Part shown: positions 34,960-42,651 of the stretch, piece after piece
Layout of the letters: each line of letters begins with the position of its first letter
Position numbering within the stretch: the first letter of the stretch is position 1
Assembly (NCBI RefSeq): GCF_904848665.1
Contig: NZ_CAJHCQ010000005.1
Coordinates: 248,001 to 312,000, forward strand
Direction of reading: 5' to 3'
Source of the DNA: Paraburkholderia hiiakae
GTDB lineage: Bacteria > Pseudomonadota > Gammaproteobacteria > Burkholderiales > Burkholderiaceae
DNA: 64,000 nucleotides
Notes under the pieces: generated by a model
Databases searched by the model: none
Seen by the model: only the letters and a program-made list of their open reading frames with translations
What the model was told of the DNA's origin: nothing
Position numbers and translations under genes: made by a program

Positions 34960-35715
34960 ATGGAACGCAAACTGGAAGGAAAGATTGCCGTCGTCACTGG
35001 CGGAACGAGTGGAATCGGCCTTGCAACCGCCAAGCGTTTTGCGTCGGAGGGCGCGCAGGTCTTCGTTACCGGCCGACGCAAAGCCGAACTCGAGGCCGCA
35101 GTCGCGGCAATCGGGCCGAAGGCGACCGGCATACAGTCGGACTCCGCTAGCCTCACCGATCTCAACGCCCTTTATGAACGCGTGAAGACCGACGCGGGTC
35201 GCATTGACGTGCTGTTCGTCAACGCTGGTGGCGGCTCGATGCAACCGTTGGGTTCGATTACCGAAGAGGAGTACGACGATACGTTCAATCGCAACGTGAA
35301 GGGCGTGCTCTTCACGGTGCAAAAGGCGCTGCCACTGCTGGTCGATGGCGCTTCGGTGATCCTCACCGCGTCCAATGTCAGCATCAAGGGCACGCCGGCG
35401 TTCAGCGTCTATAGCGCCTCGAAGGCCGCGGTGCGCAACTTCGCCCGCAGCTGGACGCTCGACCTGAAACCGCGTGGTATCCGTGTGAACGTCATTAGCC
35501 CGGGCCCGATCAGAACGCCTGGCCTTGTCGATCTGGCCGGCCCGGATGCCGCGCAGCAGCAGGGCATGCTCGACTACATGGCCTCGACCGTCCCGCTCGG
35601 ACGTGTGGGCGAGCCGGACGAAGTCGCGCGTGTTGCTGTCTTCCTCGCTTCGTCTGACTCGAGCTTCATCGCCGGGACGGAGATCTTCGTCGACGGTGGA
35701 CAGGCCCAGATTTAA
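34960..35715 (+). CDS. Short-chain dehydrogenase/reductase
   Basis: 251 residues, classical SDR of FabG type: '[30 protein letters not shown]', '[15 protein letters not shown]', Ser in '[11 protein letters not shown]', Tyr-x3-Lys in '[21 protein letters not shown]' and '[15 protein letters not shown]'. The Arg-Arg after strand 2 favours NADP. GGAGAG 6 nt before the ATG. Followed by an RNA hairpin and an NTF2-like gene on the same strand, probably one unit under the divergent LysR. Confidence 0.93.
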   Translation: MERKLEGKIAVVTGGTSGIGLATAKRFASEGAQVFVTGRRKAELEAAVAAIGPKATGIQSDSASLTDLNALYERVKTDAGRIDVLFVNAGGGSMQPLGSITEEEYDDTFNRNVKGVLFTVQKALPLLVDGASVILTASNVSIKGTPAFSVYSASKAAVRNFARSWTLDLKPRGIRVNVISPGPIRTPGLVDLAGPDAAQQQGMLDYMASTVPLGRVGEPDEVARVAVFLASSDSSFIAGTEIFVDGGQAQI

Positions 35716-35725
35716 TTAGCTCCAT

Positions 35726-35763
35726 TGATCAAGTGCCATCGAAAAGACGATGGTATTTGATCA
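35726..35763 (+). terminator. Long intercistronic RNA hairpin
   Basis: In plus-strand RNA, bases 35726-35741 pair with 35748-35763 without a mismatch when two G-U pairs are allowed, leaving a 6-nt AAAAGA loop. In the complementary strand the two changes would be A-C mismatches, so the structure is selected for the plus strand. No T-run follows; attenuation or mRNA protection between the SDR and NTF2-like genes is as likely as termination. Confidence 0.6.
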
Positions 35764-35799
35764 GTAGTGCGACGTACGAGATGAGAAAGGAGAATTGCC

Positions 35800-36165
35800 A
35801 TGGATGAACGTATCAACGAACTGCTCTATCGCAACCTGCAGGAGGTCTTCGGCGAAGGCGATGCAAAGCGTCGTCGCGGGGCGATCGAGGAACTCTATAC
35901 AGAGGACTGTGTGCTCTACGTGCCTCCGGGCGTATTCGTCGAGCACGATGCGCTCGACAGCTTCGCCGGGGCCCTGCGCGCGACGCACCCGCATTTCACC
36001 TACTCGCCAATCGGTGCGCCTCAAGCCCTGCACAACGCGGGCCGTCTGTCATGGGGATCCGGCCCGCGGGGCGAGGCGCCCGACTACACGGGCGTGGATG
36101 TGATCATCGTGCGCGACGAGAAGATCGCCGCGCTCTATGTTTTTCTCGATTCGATGCCGTCGTAG
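35800..36165 (+). CDS. NTF2-like (SnoaL-type) protein
   Basis: 121 residues of the SnoaL-like fold: 'INELLYRNLQEVFGEGDAKRRRGAIEELYTEDCVLYVPPG' at the start and 'VDVIIVRDEKIAALYVFLDSMP' at the end, as in many small polyketide-cyclase/isomerase-like proteins found beside SDR genes. AGAAAGGAG 8 nt before the ATG. It may modify or bind the product of the adjacent dehydrogenase; function not known. Confidence 0.85.
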   Translation: MDERINELLYRNLQEVFGEGDAKRRRGAIEELYTEDCVLYVPPGVFVEHDALDSFAGALRATHPHFTYSPIGAPQALHNAGRLSWGSGPRGEAPDYTGVDVIIVRDEKIAALYVFLDSMPS

Positions 36166-36235
36166 CGGGAAGCCGATTCCGTTCTGCGATCCAAAGTTCG
36201 GGCGCATGGCGGCGGCTTCGCCGGTTTGATGTCGG

Positions 36236-37171
36236 TTATGCCGCGGCGGCAACGCGCAGGCGATTGACGAGCTGGTTGTCCTTGCCCTGAACGAAGCGAG
36301 TCAGCGTGAGGTTGAACTCGATGTCCTTGTACACGTCTGCCTTCAGGCCGAGCGCAGCGCCACCGGATTTTTGCGTCACAGGCGGAATCAACGCTTCACG
36401 CGTTGCGTAGGCGAAGTCGTCCCAGATCAGCGGATCGCCCTCGACGTTGAACTGCGTGGTCAGCTTGCGGTGATCGTCGCTCGTGACGAAAAAGTGCACG
36501 TGCGCGGGACGGTCACCGTGGCGGTCCAACCCGTTCAGCAGTTGCTGTGTGGCGCCATGCGGCGGGCAGCCGTAGCCCACGGGCATGAGCGTGCGGAATT
36601 CGTATTTGCCGTCGGCGCCTGTCTTCACCGCGCCGCGCAGGTTGAAATCGCTCTGCGCGCCGGTCGGGTCGAAGTGCGAGTAGAAGCCCTGCGAGTTGGC
36701 ATGCCAGCATTCGACCACGGCGCCCGCGACCGGCTTGCCGTCCGGGCCGGTGACCGTGCCGTGAATCACGAGCGGGCCCGCTTGCGCATCGGCATCGAGG
36801 TCGATTCGCGAAACGCTGTCACGCACCGGCGCGCCCGCCACATACAACGGGCCTTCGATCGTGCGCGGCGTGCCGCCGCTGATGCCCGCTTCCTCGTCGG
36901 CGGCGTCCATGCGGATGTCGAGATACTTCTCCAGTCCGATGCCTGCCGCGAGCAGCGCCGCTTCGCCGTCCTGGCCGAGCTTGTTCAAATAGTTGATGCC
37001 GGTCCAGACCTCATCGGGTGTGATGTCGAGATCGTCGATAGCCTTGAACAGATCGCTCAGCAGGCGGTGGGCAATCTGCTTGAAACGCGTATTGCCGCCG
37101 TTGCCGTCCACGTTCGTGGCGGCCTTCAGCAGTTCCTGCACTTCGCTGGTTTCGAATACCTTCACGCTCAT
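36236..37171 (-). CDS. catA: Catechol 1,2-dioxygenase
   Basis: 311 residues, the usual length of CatA. The N-terminal helical dimer domain is followed by the intradiol core: iron ligands Tyr in 'GPLYVAGAP', Tyr in 'MPVGYGCPPHGATQ', and the two His in 'DRPAHVHFFVTSDDH'. 'GTVTGPDGKPVAGAVVECWHAN' is the prealbumin-like strand pair. It cleaves catechol, the product of anthranilate dioxygenation, to cis,cis-muconate in the cytoplasm. It is divergent from antA and shares with it a mirrored tandem regulatory site. GGAG lies 9 nt before the chosen ATG. No catB or catC is seen in this window, so later ortho-pathway steps must be elsewhere. Confidence 0.95.
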   Translation of the reverse strand: MSVKVFETSEVQELLKAATNVDGNGGNTRFKQIAHRLLSDLFKAIDDLDITPDEVWTGINYLNKLGQDGEAALLAAGIGLEKYLDIRMDAADEEAGISGGTPRTIEGPLYVAGAPVRDSVSRIDLDADAQAGPLVIHGTVTGPDGKPVAGAVVECWHANSQGFYSHFDPTGAQSDFNLRGAVKTGADGKYEFRTLMPVGYGCPPHGATQQLLNGLDRHGDRPAHVHFFVTSDDHRKLTTQFNVEGDPLIWDDFAYATREALIPPVTQKSGGAALGLKADVYKDIEFNLTLTRFVQGKDNQLVNRLRVAAAA

Positions 37172-37232
37172 GATGACTGTCTCCAACTGGTTTTAAGGGG
37201 GGCGTTGAGCGCATTAGATATCTGGGCCTGCA

Positions 37233-37273
37233 CCGGCGCTATCCGCCTGGTCGACACTCACTATCCGTTTTTT
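37233..37273 (-). promoter_or_regulatory. AraC/XylS-type tandem site, catA side
   Basis: On the minus strand, CGGATAG occurs twice with a 22-bp period (37261-37267 and 37239-37245), preceded by a run of T/A and followed by GCGCCGG. The 21 bases 37233-37253 are repeated in reverse complement on the antA side. The half-site ends GGATA as in XylS sites. TATCTA downstream (37217-37222) could be the -10 of catA. Confidence 0.75.
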
Positions 37274-37293
37274 TCGGCGCGGCCGCGAAACGG

Positions 37294-37326
37294 CCATGAA
37301 GTGCCCATGAAGTGCCCATGAAGCGC
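37294..37326. repeat. Three tandem 11-bp repeats between catA and antA
   Basis: CCATGAAGTGC occurs at 37294-37304 and 37305-37315 and as CCATGAAGCGC at 37316-37326. The period is close to one DNA turn. The repeats lie midway between the two mirrored regulatory sites and may set their phasing or bind another protein. Confidence 0.8.
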
Positions 37327-37387
37327 CCTTGGCTCGGCATGCCGCCGCGTGTCGCGCAGCCACGTCCAGCCAGGCGGCAAAAAAGCG

Positions 37388-37436
37388 CGGCAAAAAAAGC
37401 GGATAGCGATCGGCGACCAGGCGGATAGCGCCGGCG
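37388..37436 (+). promoter_or_regulatory. AraC/XylS-type tandem site, antA side
   Basis: Plus strand: AAAAAAAG then CGGATAG at 37400-37406 and 37422-37428, 22 bp apart, then GCGCCGG. This is the mirror copy of the catA-side site. GTATTCAAT (37446-37454) may be the -10, giving about 50 nt of leader before antA. The antR-like gene downstream is the obvious regulator, by analogy with AntR/XylS. Confidence 0.75.
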
Positions 37437-37510
37437 CCGCTCAGGGTATTCAATCCAGCTCATCAAGGACCTGGTCGCAAGACCGTTAAATGGCAGGAGG
37501 AGAACCCATC

Positions 37511-38899
37511 GTGAGCACAGAGAAAATCGCGTCGCAATGGCAGGATTTCATTGGCGGATGCCTCGATTTCCGTCCGGCAGAGGGCGTCTATCGCATTGCG
37601 CGGGAGATGTTTACGGAGCCGCAACTGTTCGACCTGGAGATGGAGTTCATCTTCGAGAAGAACTGGATCTACGCGTGTCATGAGAGCGAGATCCCCAAGC
37701 CCCATGACTTCATGACGATGCGCGCCGGCCGCCAGCCGATGATCATCTCGCGCGACGGCAATGGCGAGCTCAACGCGATGATCAACGCGTGCCAGCATCG
37801 CGGCGCGACGCTCACACGCATGGGCAAGGGCAATCAATCGACCTTCACCTGTCCCTTCCATGCGTGGTGCTACAAGAGCGACGGACGCCTCGTCAAGGTC
37901 AAGGCGCCCGGCGAGTACTGCGACGACTTCGACAAATCCACGCGTGGCCTCAAAAAGGCGCGTATCGCGAGTTACAAGGGCTTCGTGTTCATCAGCCTCG
38001 ACGTCGAGGCGACCGATACGATCGAGGACTACCTTGGCGACGCGCGCCTCTTCCTCGACATGATGGTGGCGCAATCGCCCACGGGCGAGCTCGAGGTATT
38101 GCCGGGCAAGTCTGCCTATACCTTCGAAGGCAACTGGAAACTGCAGAACGAGAATGGCCTCGACGGCTATCACGTGAGCACGGTGCACTACAACTATGTC
38201 GCCACGGTGCAGCGCCGCCAAGAGGCGAACGCGCAGAACGGCGGCGCGGCGAACGGCACGCTCGACTACAGCAAGCTTGGCGCGGGCGACGCGCAGACCG
38301 ACGACGGCTGGTTCGCGTTCAAAAACGGCCATAGCGTCCTGTTCAGCGATATGCCGAACCCAGGCGTGCGTCCCGGCTACGCGAGCGTCATGCCGCGCCT
38401 CGTCGAGGCGTACGGCCAGGAGAAGGCCGAATGGATGATGCATCGGCTGCGCAACCTGAACGTCTATCCGAGCCTCTTTTTCATGGACCAGATCAGCTCC
38501 CAATTGCGCATCGTGCGCCCGGTCGCCTGGAATAAAACGGAGGTCATCAGCCAGTGTATCGGCGTGAAGGGCGAATCGGATCAGGACCGCGAGAGCCGCA
38601 TTCGGCAGTTCGAAGACTTCTTCAATGTTTCAGGCATGGGCACGCCGGACGATCTCGTGGAATTCCGCGAGCAGCAACGCGGCTTCCAGGCGCGTCTCGA
38701 ACGCTGGAGCGATGTCTCGCGCGGTCATCACAAGTGGGTAGCGGGCGAGACGGCGAATGCGCGCCTGCTCGGCATCGAGCCTGTGCTGTGTGGCACGGAG
38801 CTGACCCACGAGGGGCTTTACGTCAACCAGCACGGCGCGTGGCAGACGTTCCTCATGAAGGGCCTCGCACAGCAATCGAACGTCACGAAGGAGGCTTGA
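37511..38899 (+). CDS. antA: Anthranilate 1,2-dioxygenase large (oxygenase alpha) subunit
   Basis: 462 residues. Rieske ligands Cys94, His96, Cys114 and His117 ('NACQHRG...TCPFHAW') and mononuclear iron ligands within 'ENGLDGYHVSTVHYNY' (Asp218, His221, His226) are clear. Phrases such as 'FEKNWIYACHESEI' and 'KNGHSVLFSDMPNP' match AntA of Acinetobacter and Pseudomonas as I recall them better than BenA. It oxygenates and deaminates anthranilate to catechol. AGGAGG 8-10 nt before a GTG sets the start; an ATG 21 nt upstream would place the ribosome site inside the gene. First gene of antABC. Confidence 0.88.
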   Translation: MSTEKIASQWQDFIGGCLDFRPAEGVYRIAREMFTEPQLFDLEMEFIFEKNWIYACHESEIPKPHDFMTMRAGRQPMIISRDGNGELNAMINACQHRGATLTRMGKGNQSTFTCPFHAWCYKSDGRLVKVKAPGEYCDDFDKSTRGLKKARIASYKGFVFISLDVEATDTIEDYLGDARLFLDMMVAQSPTGELEVLPGKSAYTFEGNWKLQNENGLDGYHVSTVHYNYVATVQRRQEANAQNGGAANGTLDYSKLGAGDAQTDDGWFAFKNGHSVLFSDMPNPGVRPGYASVMPRLVEAYGQEKAEWMMHRLRNLNVYPSLFFMDQISSQLRIVRPVAWNKTEVISQCIGVKGESDQDRESRIRQFEDFFNVSGMGTPDDLVEFREQQRGFQARLERWSDVSRGHHKWVAGETANARLLGIEPVLCGTELTHEGLYVNQHGAWQTFLMKGLAQQSNVTKEA

Positions 38900-38902
38900 A
38901 CC

Positions 38903-39400
38903 ATGGCCATCACGCACACGCTGCAACAATCGGTCGAGCAGTTTCTGTATCGCAAGGCCGAGCTTTGCGACGCGCAGAGCTGGGACGAGTACCTCGACCT
39001 CTTCGACGAAAACAGCGAATTTCACGTGCCCCAATGGGACTCCGAGCACGTGTACACGACCGATCCGAAGCGCGGCATGTCGCTCATCTACTACGCGAAC
39101 CGCACGGGTCTCGAAGATCGTGTGTTCCGCCTGCGCACGGGAAAATCGGCAGCATCGACGCCGCTGCCGCGCACGCTGCACCAGATCACCAATGTGCGTA
39201 TCGCGGAGTGCGAAAACGGCGAGCTGGAAGTGAAGGCCAACTGGGCCACGTTTTACGCGCGGCATGGCGTTGCCGAACACTTCTTCGGGCGCGTCACTTA
39301 CACGCTGTGCCCGGACGGCGACACCTGGAAGATCGCGCGCAAGCATGTGCTGTTGCTCAACGACACGATCAACGCCGTGCTCGACTTCTACCATCTGTAA
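38903..39400 (+). CDS. antB: Anthranilate 1,2-dioxygenase small (beta) subunit
   Basis: 165 residues of the ring-hydroxylating dioxygenase beta-subunit family (NTF2-like fold): 'QFLYRKAELCDAQSWDEYLDLFDENSEFHVPQW', 'TGLEDRVFRLRTGKSA' and 'LLNDTINAVLDFYHL'. It forms the structural half of the hexameric oxygenase with AntA. AAGGAGG lies 8 nt before the ATG and within the end of antA; the gap to antA is 3 nt. 'ELCDAQSWDEYLDLFDE' fits AntB better than BenB. Confidence 0.88.
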   Translation: MAITHTLQQSVEQFLYRKAELCDAQSWDEYLDLFDENSEFHVPQWDSEHVYTTDPKRGMSLIYYANRTGLEDRVFRLRTGKSAASTPLPRTLHQITNVRIAECENGELEVKANWATFYARHGVAEHFFGRVTYTLCPDGDTWKIARKHVLLLNDTINAVLDFYHL

Positions 39401-39414
39401 GCGGGAGCCACGAA

Positions 39415-40455
39415 ATGAGCCATAAGGTCGCCTTTAGTTTTGCCGACGGCAAGACTGTGTTCTTCGATGTCCGCTCGGGCGAACTCCTGCTCGACGCCGC
39501 GCTGCGCAATGGTGTGAGCATTCCGCTCGATTGCCGCGAAGGCGTGTGCGGAACCTGCCAGGGCCGGTGCGAATCGGGCAGCTATACGCTGGACTATGTC
39601 GACGAAGAAACGCTGTCCGCCGACGATCTCGCGGCGCGCAAGATCCTGTCCTGCCAGACGCGCGTGCAGTCCGACGCGTCGTTCTACTTCGACTTCGATT
39701 CGAGCCTGTGCAGCGCTGGCGGCACGACGTCGATCACGGGCCAGGTGATGGCCATTAAGCAGGTATCCGAAACAACGGCGATCCTGCATCTGGACGCGAG
39801 TGCTCATCCAGGGCGGCTTGACTTCCTGCCCGGGCAGTATGCACGCCTGAAAGTGCCGGGCGCGGACGTGTGGCGCTCGTATTCGTTCGCCAACCGGCCC
39901 GACGACAACAACCAGCTCCAGTTCCTGATTCGCCTGCTGCCCGATGGCGCGATGAGCAACTATATGCGCGAGCGCTGCGAGGCGGGCCAGACCGTCGAAT
40001 TCGAGGCGCCGCTCGGCACGTTCTATCTGCGGCAGGTGGAACGGCCGCTCGTGATGGTCGCAGGCGGTACTGGCCTCTCAGCATTTCTTGGCATGCTCGA
40101 CGAGCTCGCGCACAAGGGCGGCTGTGGGCAGAAGGTTCACCTCTACTATGGCGTGACGAACGCGCGCGACCTGTGCGAACTCGATCGTTTGAAGTCCTAC
40201 GAGGAACGCATCGCGAACTTCGCGTGCGATATCGTCGTGATGAATCCGACTGAAGTATGGCAGGGCAAGACGGGGCTAATTCCCGAACATTTCGACCGCG
40301 AGATGCTCGAAGCGAACCCGTTCGACATGTACGTGTGCGGGCCGCCGCCGATGGTCGAGGCGATCAAGACATGGCTCGCGAACGCAAGCCTCGACGACCA
40401 CCGCCTCTACTACGAAAAATTTGGGGACAGCAACAGCGCGCAGCCGGCTGCGTGA
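39415..40455 (+). CDS. antC: Anthranilate dioxygenase reductase (2Fe-2S/FAD/NADH)
   Basis: 346 residues. Plant-type ferredoxin domain at the N-terminus with Cys40, Cys45, Cys48 and Cys80, then an FAD domain ('VWRSYSFANRPDD') and an NADH domain ('LVMVAGGTGLSAFLGML', 'MYVCGPPPMVEAIKTWL'). It passes electrons from NADH to the AntA Rieske centre. The ATG follows antB by 14 nt, with GGGAG upstream. Such class IB reductases are typical of benzoate and anthranilate dioxygenases. Confidence 0.9.
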   Translation: MSHKVAFSFADGKTVFFDVRSGELLLDAALRNGVSIPLDCREGVCGTCQGRCESGSYTLDYVDEETLSADDLAARKILSCQTRVQSDASFYFDFDSSLCSAGGTTSITGQVMAIKQVSETTAILHLDASAHPGRLDFLPGQYARLKVPGADVWRSYSFANRPDDNNQLQFLIRLLPDGAMSNYMRERCEAGQTVEFEAPLGTFYLRQVERPLVMVAGGTGLSAFLGMLDELAHKGGCGQKVHLYYGVTNARDLCELDRLKSYEERIANFACDIVVMNPTEVWQGKTGLIPEHFDREMLEANPFDMYVCGPPPMVEAIKTWLANASLDDHRLYYEKFGDSNSAQPAA

Positions 40456-40551
40456 AGCGGCGGCGCAGCACGCATTTGGGGTGATTCGTTATTTTGTCTG
40501 CGCGTGGCGTGGTTTACCATTGAGTATTCGTCAATTGCTCAGTGCCACACC

Positions 40552-41550
40552 ATGCCAACCCCCGCCGCCCACGATAGCCGAGGTATTGACGCACTGCGTC
40601 ACGACCTCGAAGGCGCGCGCGACTGGATGGCGTCGATTTGCGGACCGCATGGGCTGCAGGTTCGCAGCCCGAAGGAACTGCAATTCCATCATTCCGGCAC
40701 GGTGATGCGCTCCATGGCGAGCACGCTGGGATACGTCGAGTACGGCACTGACGTCACTGTTTCCGTGCACAATGACGCGCCGCTCAACTGCTATAGCGTG
40801 AGTCTGCCGCTCAGCGGACAGCAGGAACTCGCCGCGCACGGCCGCCTGTGGTTATCGGACCAGGACAGTGGCCTCGTGCTGTCGCCGCACGAGACGCAGG
40901 ACCTGGCGATCACGGGCAATTGCCGCAAGATCATCGTTTCGATTCCGAGTCCGGCGCTGCGTCAGGTGCTTGAAGGGCTTTTGCAGCGACCGCTCGAGGC
41001 CGCGTTGACGTTCGAGCCGCAGATGAATGCCGCCGACGGCGATCAGGCAGCGTGGTGGCGCATGGTCAAGTTCCTGCTGGCCGAGATGGGACACGCCGGC
41101 CCATTGCTCAATCATCAGCAGATGGTGGGGGATCTCGAACAGGCGTTGATCAAAGGTCTGTTGCTCTCTCAGCCACACAACTATTCGCAGGCGCTTGCCG
41201 AGGCGATGCGCCCGGCGTGTCCGCATTATTTGTTGCGCGCGAAACAGTTCATTCACGACAACGCCCGTGAAGATATCGCGCTCGAAGATATCGAGCGCGC
41301 AGCGGGCGTGTCACGCTACAAGCTCTTCGAAGGCTTCGGGCAGCACTTCGGGCATGCGCCTATGGCCTATCTGAAGAAGTACAGGCTCGAAGCGGTGCGT
41401 CGCGAAATTCTATCGGACTGCTCCGAGCGCAATGTTTCTTCCATCGCGATGAATTGGGGATTTTCGCATCTCGGCCGCTTTTCCAACGACTACAAGCAGC
41501 TCTTCGGCGAAACACCCTCGCAAACACTCAAGCGCGCGGTGAGACGGTAG
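40552..41550 (+). CDS. antR: AraC/XylS-family activator, AntR-like
   Basis: 332 residues. The C-terminal two helix-turn-helix units read 'IALEDIERAAGVSRYKLFEGFGQHFGHAPMAYLKKYRLEAVRREI' and 'VSSIAMNWGFSHLGRFSNDYKQLFGETPSQTL', typical of XylS/AntR. The N-terminal domain would bind anthranilate or a related acid. It lies 96 nt after antC on the same strand. Given the AraC-type tandem sites before both antA and catA, it is the likely activator of both. Start uncertain: an in-frame upstream start at 40504 exists. Confidence 0.85.
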   Translation: MPTPAAHDSRGIDALRHDLEGARDWMASICGPHGLQVRSPKELQFHHSGTVMRSMASTLGYVEYGTDVTVSVHNDAPLNCYSVSLPLSGQQELAAHGRLWLSDQDSGLVLSPHETQDLAITGNCRKIIVSIPSPALRQVLEGLLQRPLEAALTFEPQMNAADGDQAAWWRMVKFLLAEMGHAGPLLNHQQMVGDLEQALIKGLLLSQPHNYSQALAEAMRPACPHYLLRAKQFIHDNAREDIALEDIERAAGVSRYKLFEGFGQHFGHAPMAYLKKYRLEAVRREILSDCSERNVSSIAMNWGFSHLGRFSNDYKQLFGETPSQTLKRAVRR

Positions 41551-41582
41551 GCCGTCCGGCATTCAGTCGCGCGCAGTCAAAC

Positions 41583-42515
41583 TCACGCCTCCATTTGCGC
41601 GTGACCCAACAGCCCTTTAAGCTCCTGTAGAAAAGTCGCCGCTGCATGCGTGAGCGGCTTGTCACTACGCGTGACGGCGACCAGGGGACCGATATGCAGC
41701 GGCAATTCACACTGCACGAGTCGCAAGCGATATTGAGCGCATAACGCATCGGCGATGCATTCCGATGACAGGACGAGGGCATCGCTCTGGCTAGCCAGAC
41801 GGAAGACCAGCGGTGAAACCTGCGACGACAACACATTCGATGGCAAGGGCAGTCCCATGTCTCGAATCGCGAACTCGAGCTGCTGCCTGACGATATTCGG
41901 CTGAGGAGGGAGTATCCACGGATAGTCCAGAAGATCCGGGAGCGCCACTGGCTTCAACGTCGAAGCATGTCCTTGCTGGGCGAGAAAGACCGGCATGTCA
42001 TGCTTCAACATCTCGAGTTTATAGAGTTCGCTGCCGAATCCGCTGGCCATCCGGCCGATCACGATATCCACGAGATCCTGGTCGAGACACTCCAGCAACA
42101 TTTCCATCGGGCCTTCACGGAGCGCAAGTCGCACGCGTGGCCACTTGATCCGAAAGTCGCTCACGCAATCCGAGAGCGCACCCCACCAGGTGAGCGGCGA
42201 AAATATGCCTATCGACAGGTTGCCGATATCCCCATTCAGCAGCGCCTCGAGTTCGGCCTCCGCCCGCTGAACATCGCTGGCGATCAGATGGCCGTGACGC
42301 ACGAGGGTTTCGCCGTAAATGGTCGGGCGCATGCCGCTCGGCGTGCGTTCGAAAAGCTGCGCACCGACAATCGCCTCGATCTCGGCCAACGCCTTGGAAA
42401 GCGCCGACTGACTGACGTTCTGCGATTCAGCGGCTTTTTGCAGGCTGCCTAGCCGCGCAATCTCCACCACGATGGTGATGTGGCGGAGCTTCAGGCGTTG
42501 TTGCAGTGAGTTCAT
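41583..42515 (-). CDS. LysR-family regulator (GbpR/PcaQ-like)
   Basis: 310 residues: 'LKLRHITIVVEIARLGSLQKAAESQNVSQSALSKALAEIEAIVGAQLFERTPSGMRPTIYG'-like N-terminus found in PcaQ and GbpR relatives; the effector domain includes 'LSIGIFSPLTWWGALSDCV'. Converges with antR and is divergent from the carboxylesterase at 42652 across 136 bases, so the esterase is the natural target. Confidence 0.9.
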   Translation of the reverse strand: MNSLQQRLKLRHITIVVEIARLGSLQKAAESQNVSQSALSKALAEIEAIVGAQLFERTPSGMRPTIYGETLVRHGHLIASDVQRAEAELEALLNGDIGNLSIGIFSPLTWWGALSDCVSDFRIKWPRVRLALREGPMEMLLECLDQDLVDIVIGRMASGFGSELYKLEMLKHDMPVFLAQQGHASTLKPVALPDLLDYPWILPPQPNIVRQQLEFAIRDMGLPLPSNVLSSQVSPLVFRLASQSDALVLSSECIADALCAQYRLRLVQCELPLHIGPLVAVTRSDKPLTHAAATFLQELKGLLGHAQMEA

Positions 42516-42651
42516 GATCCAGCCCGGGTTGAACTTTTGTCATGGGGTGGCGGCGAAGAATTCCATTTTCTTTCCGCTGCTGATCCGTAAGCTCGTGGTT
42601 GTCGGATGCGATAAACCCGTGTGCGCGAGCGCACAAGACAAAGGAGGCTAC

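Noticed and set aside
36371..37321. Plus-strand frame opposite catA
   Set aside because: The minus strand encodes a complete intradiol dioxygenase with all iron ligands.
37294..37326. CRISPR-like array
   Set aside because: Three adjacent 11-bp units without spacers are a simple tandem repeat.
37463..38503. Minus-strand frame opposite antA
   Set aside because: AntA is unmistakable on the plus strand; the opposite frame is a by-product of high GC codon usage.
37511..40455. Benzoate dioxygenase (benABC) instead of antABC
   Set aside because: Several phrases of all three subunits fit AntABC as I recall it, and an AraC/XylS-type activator gene follows; benzoate activity cannot be fully excluded without an alignment.
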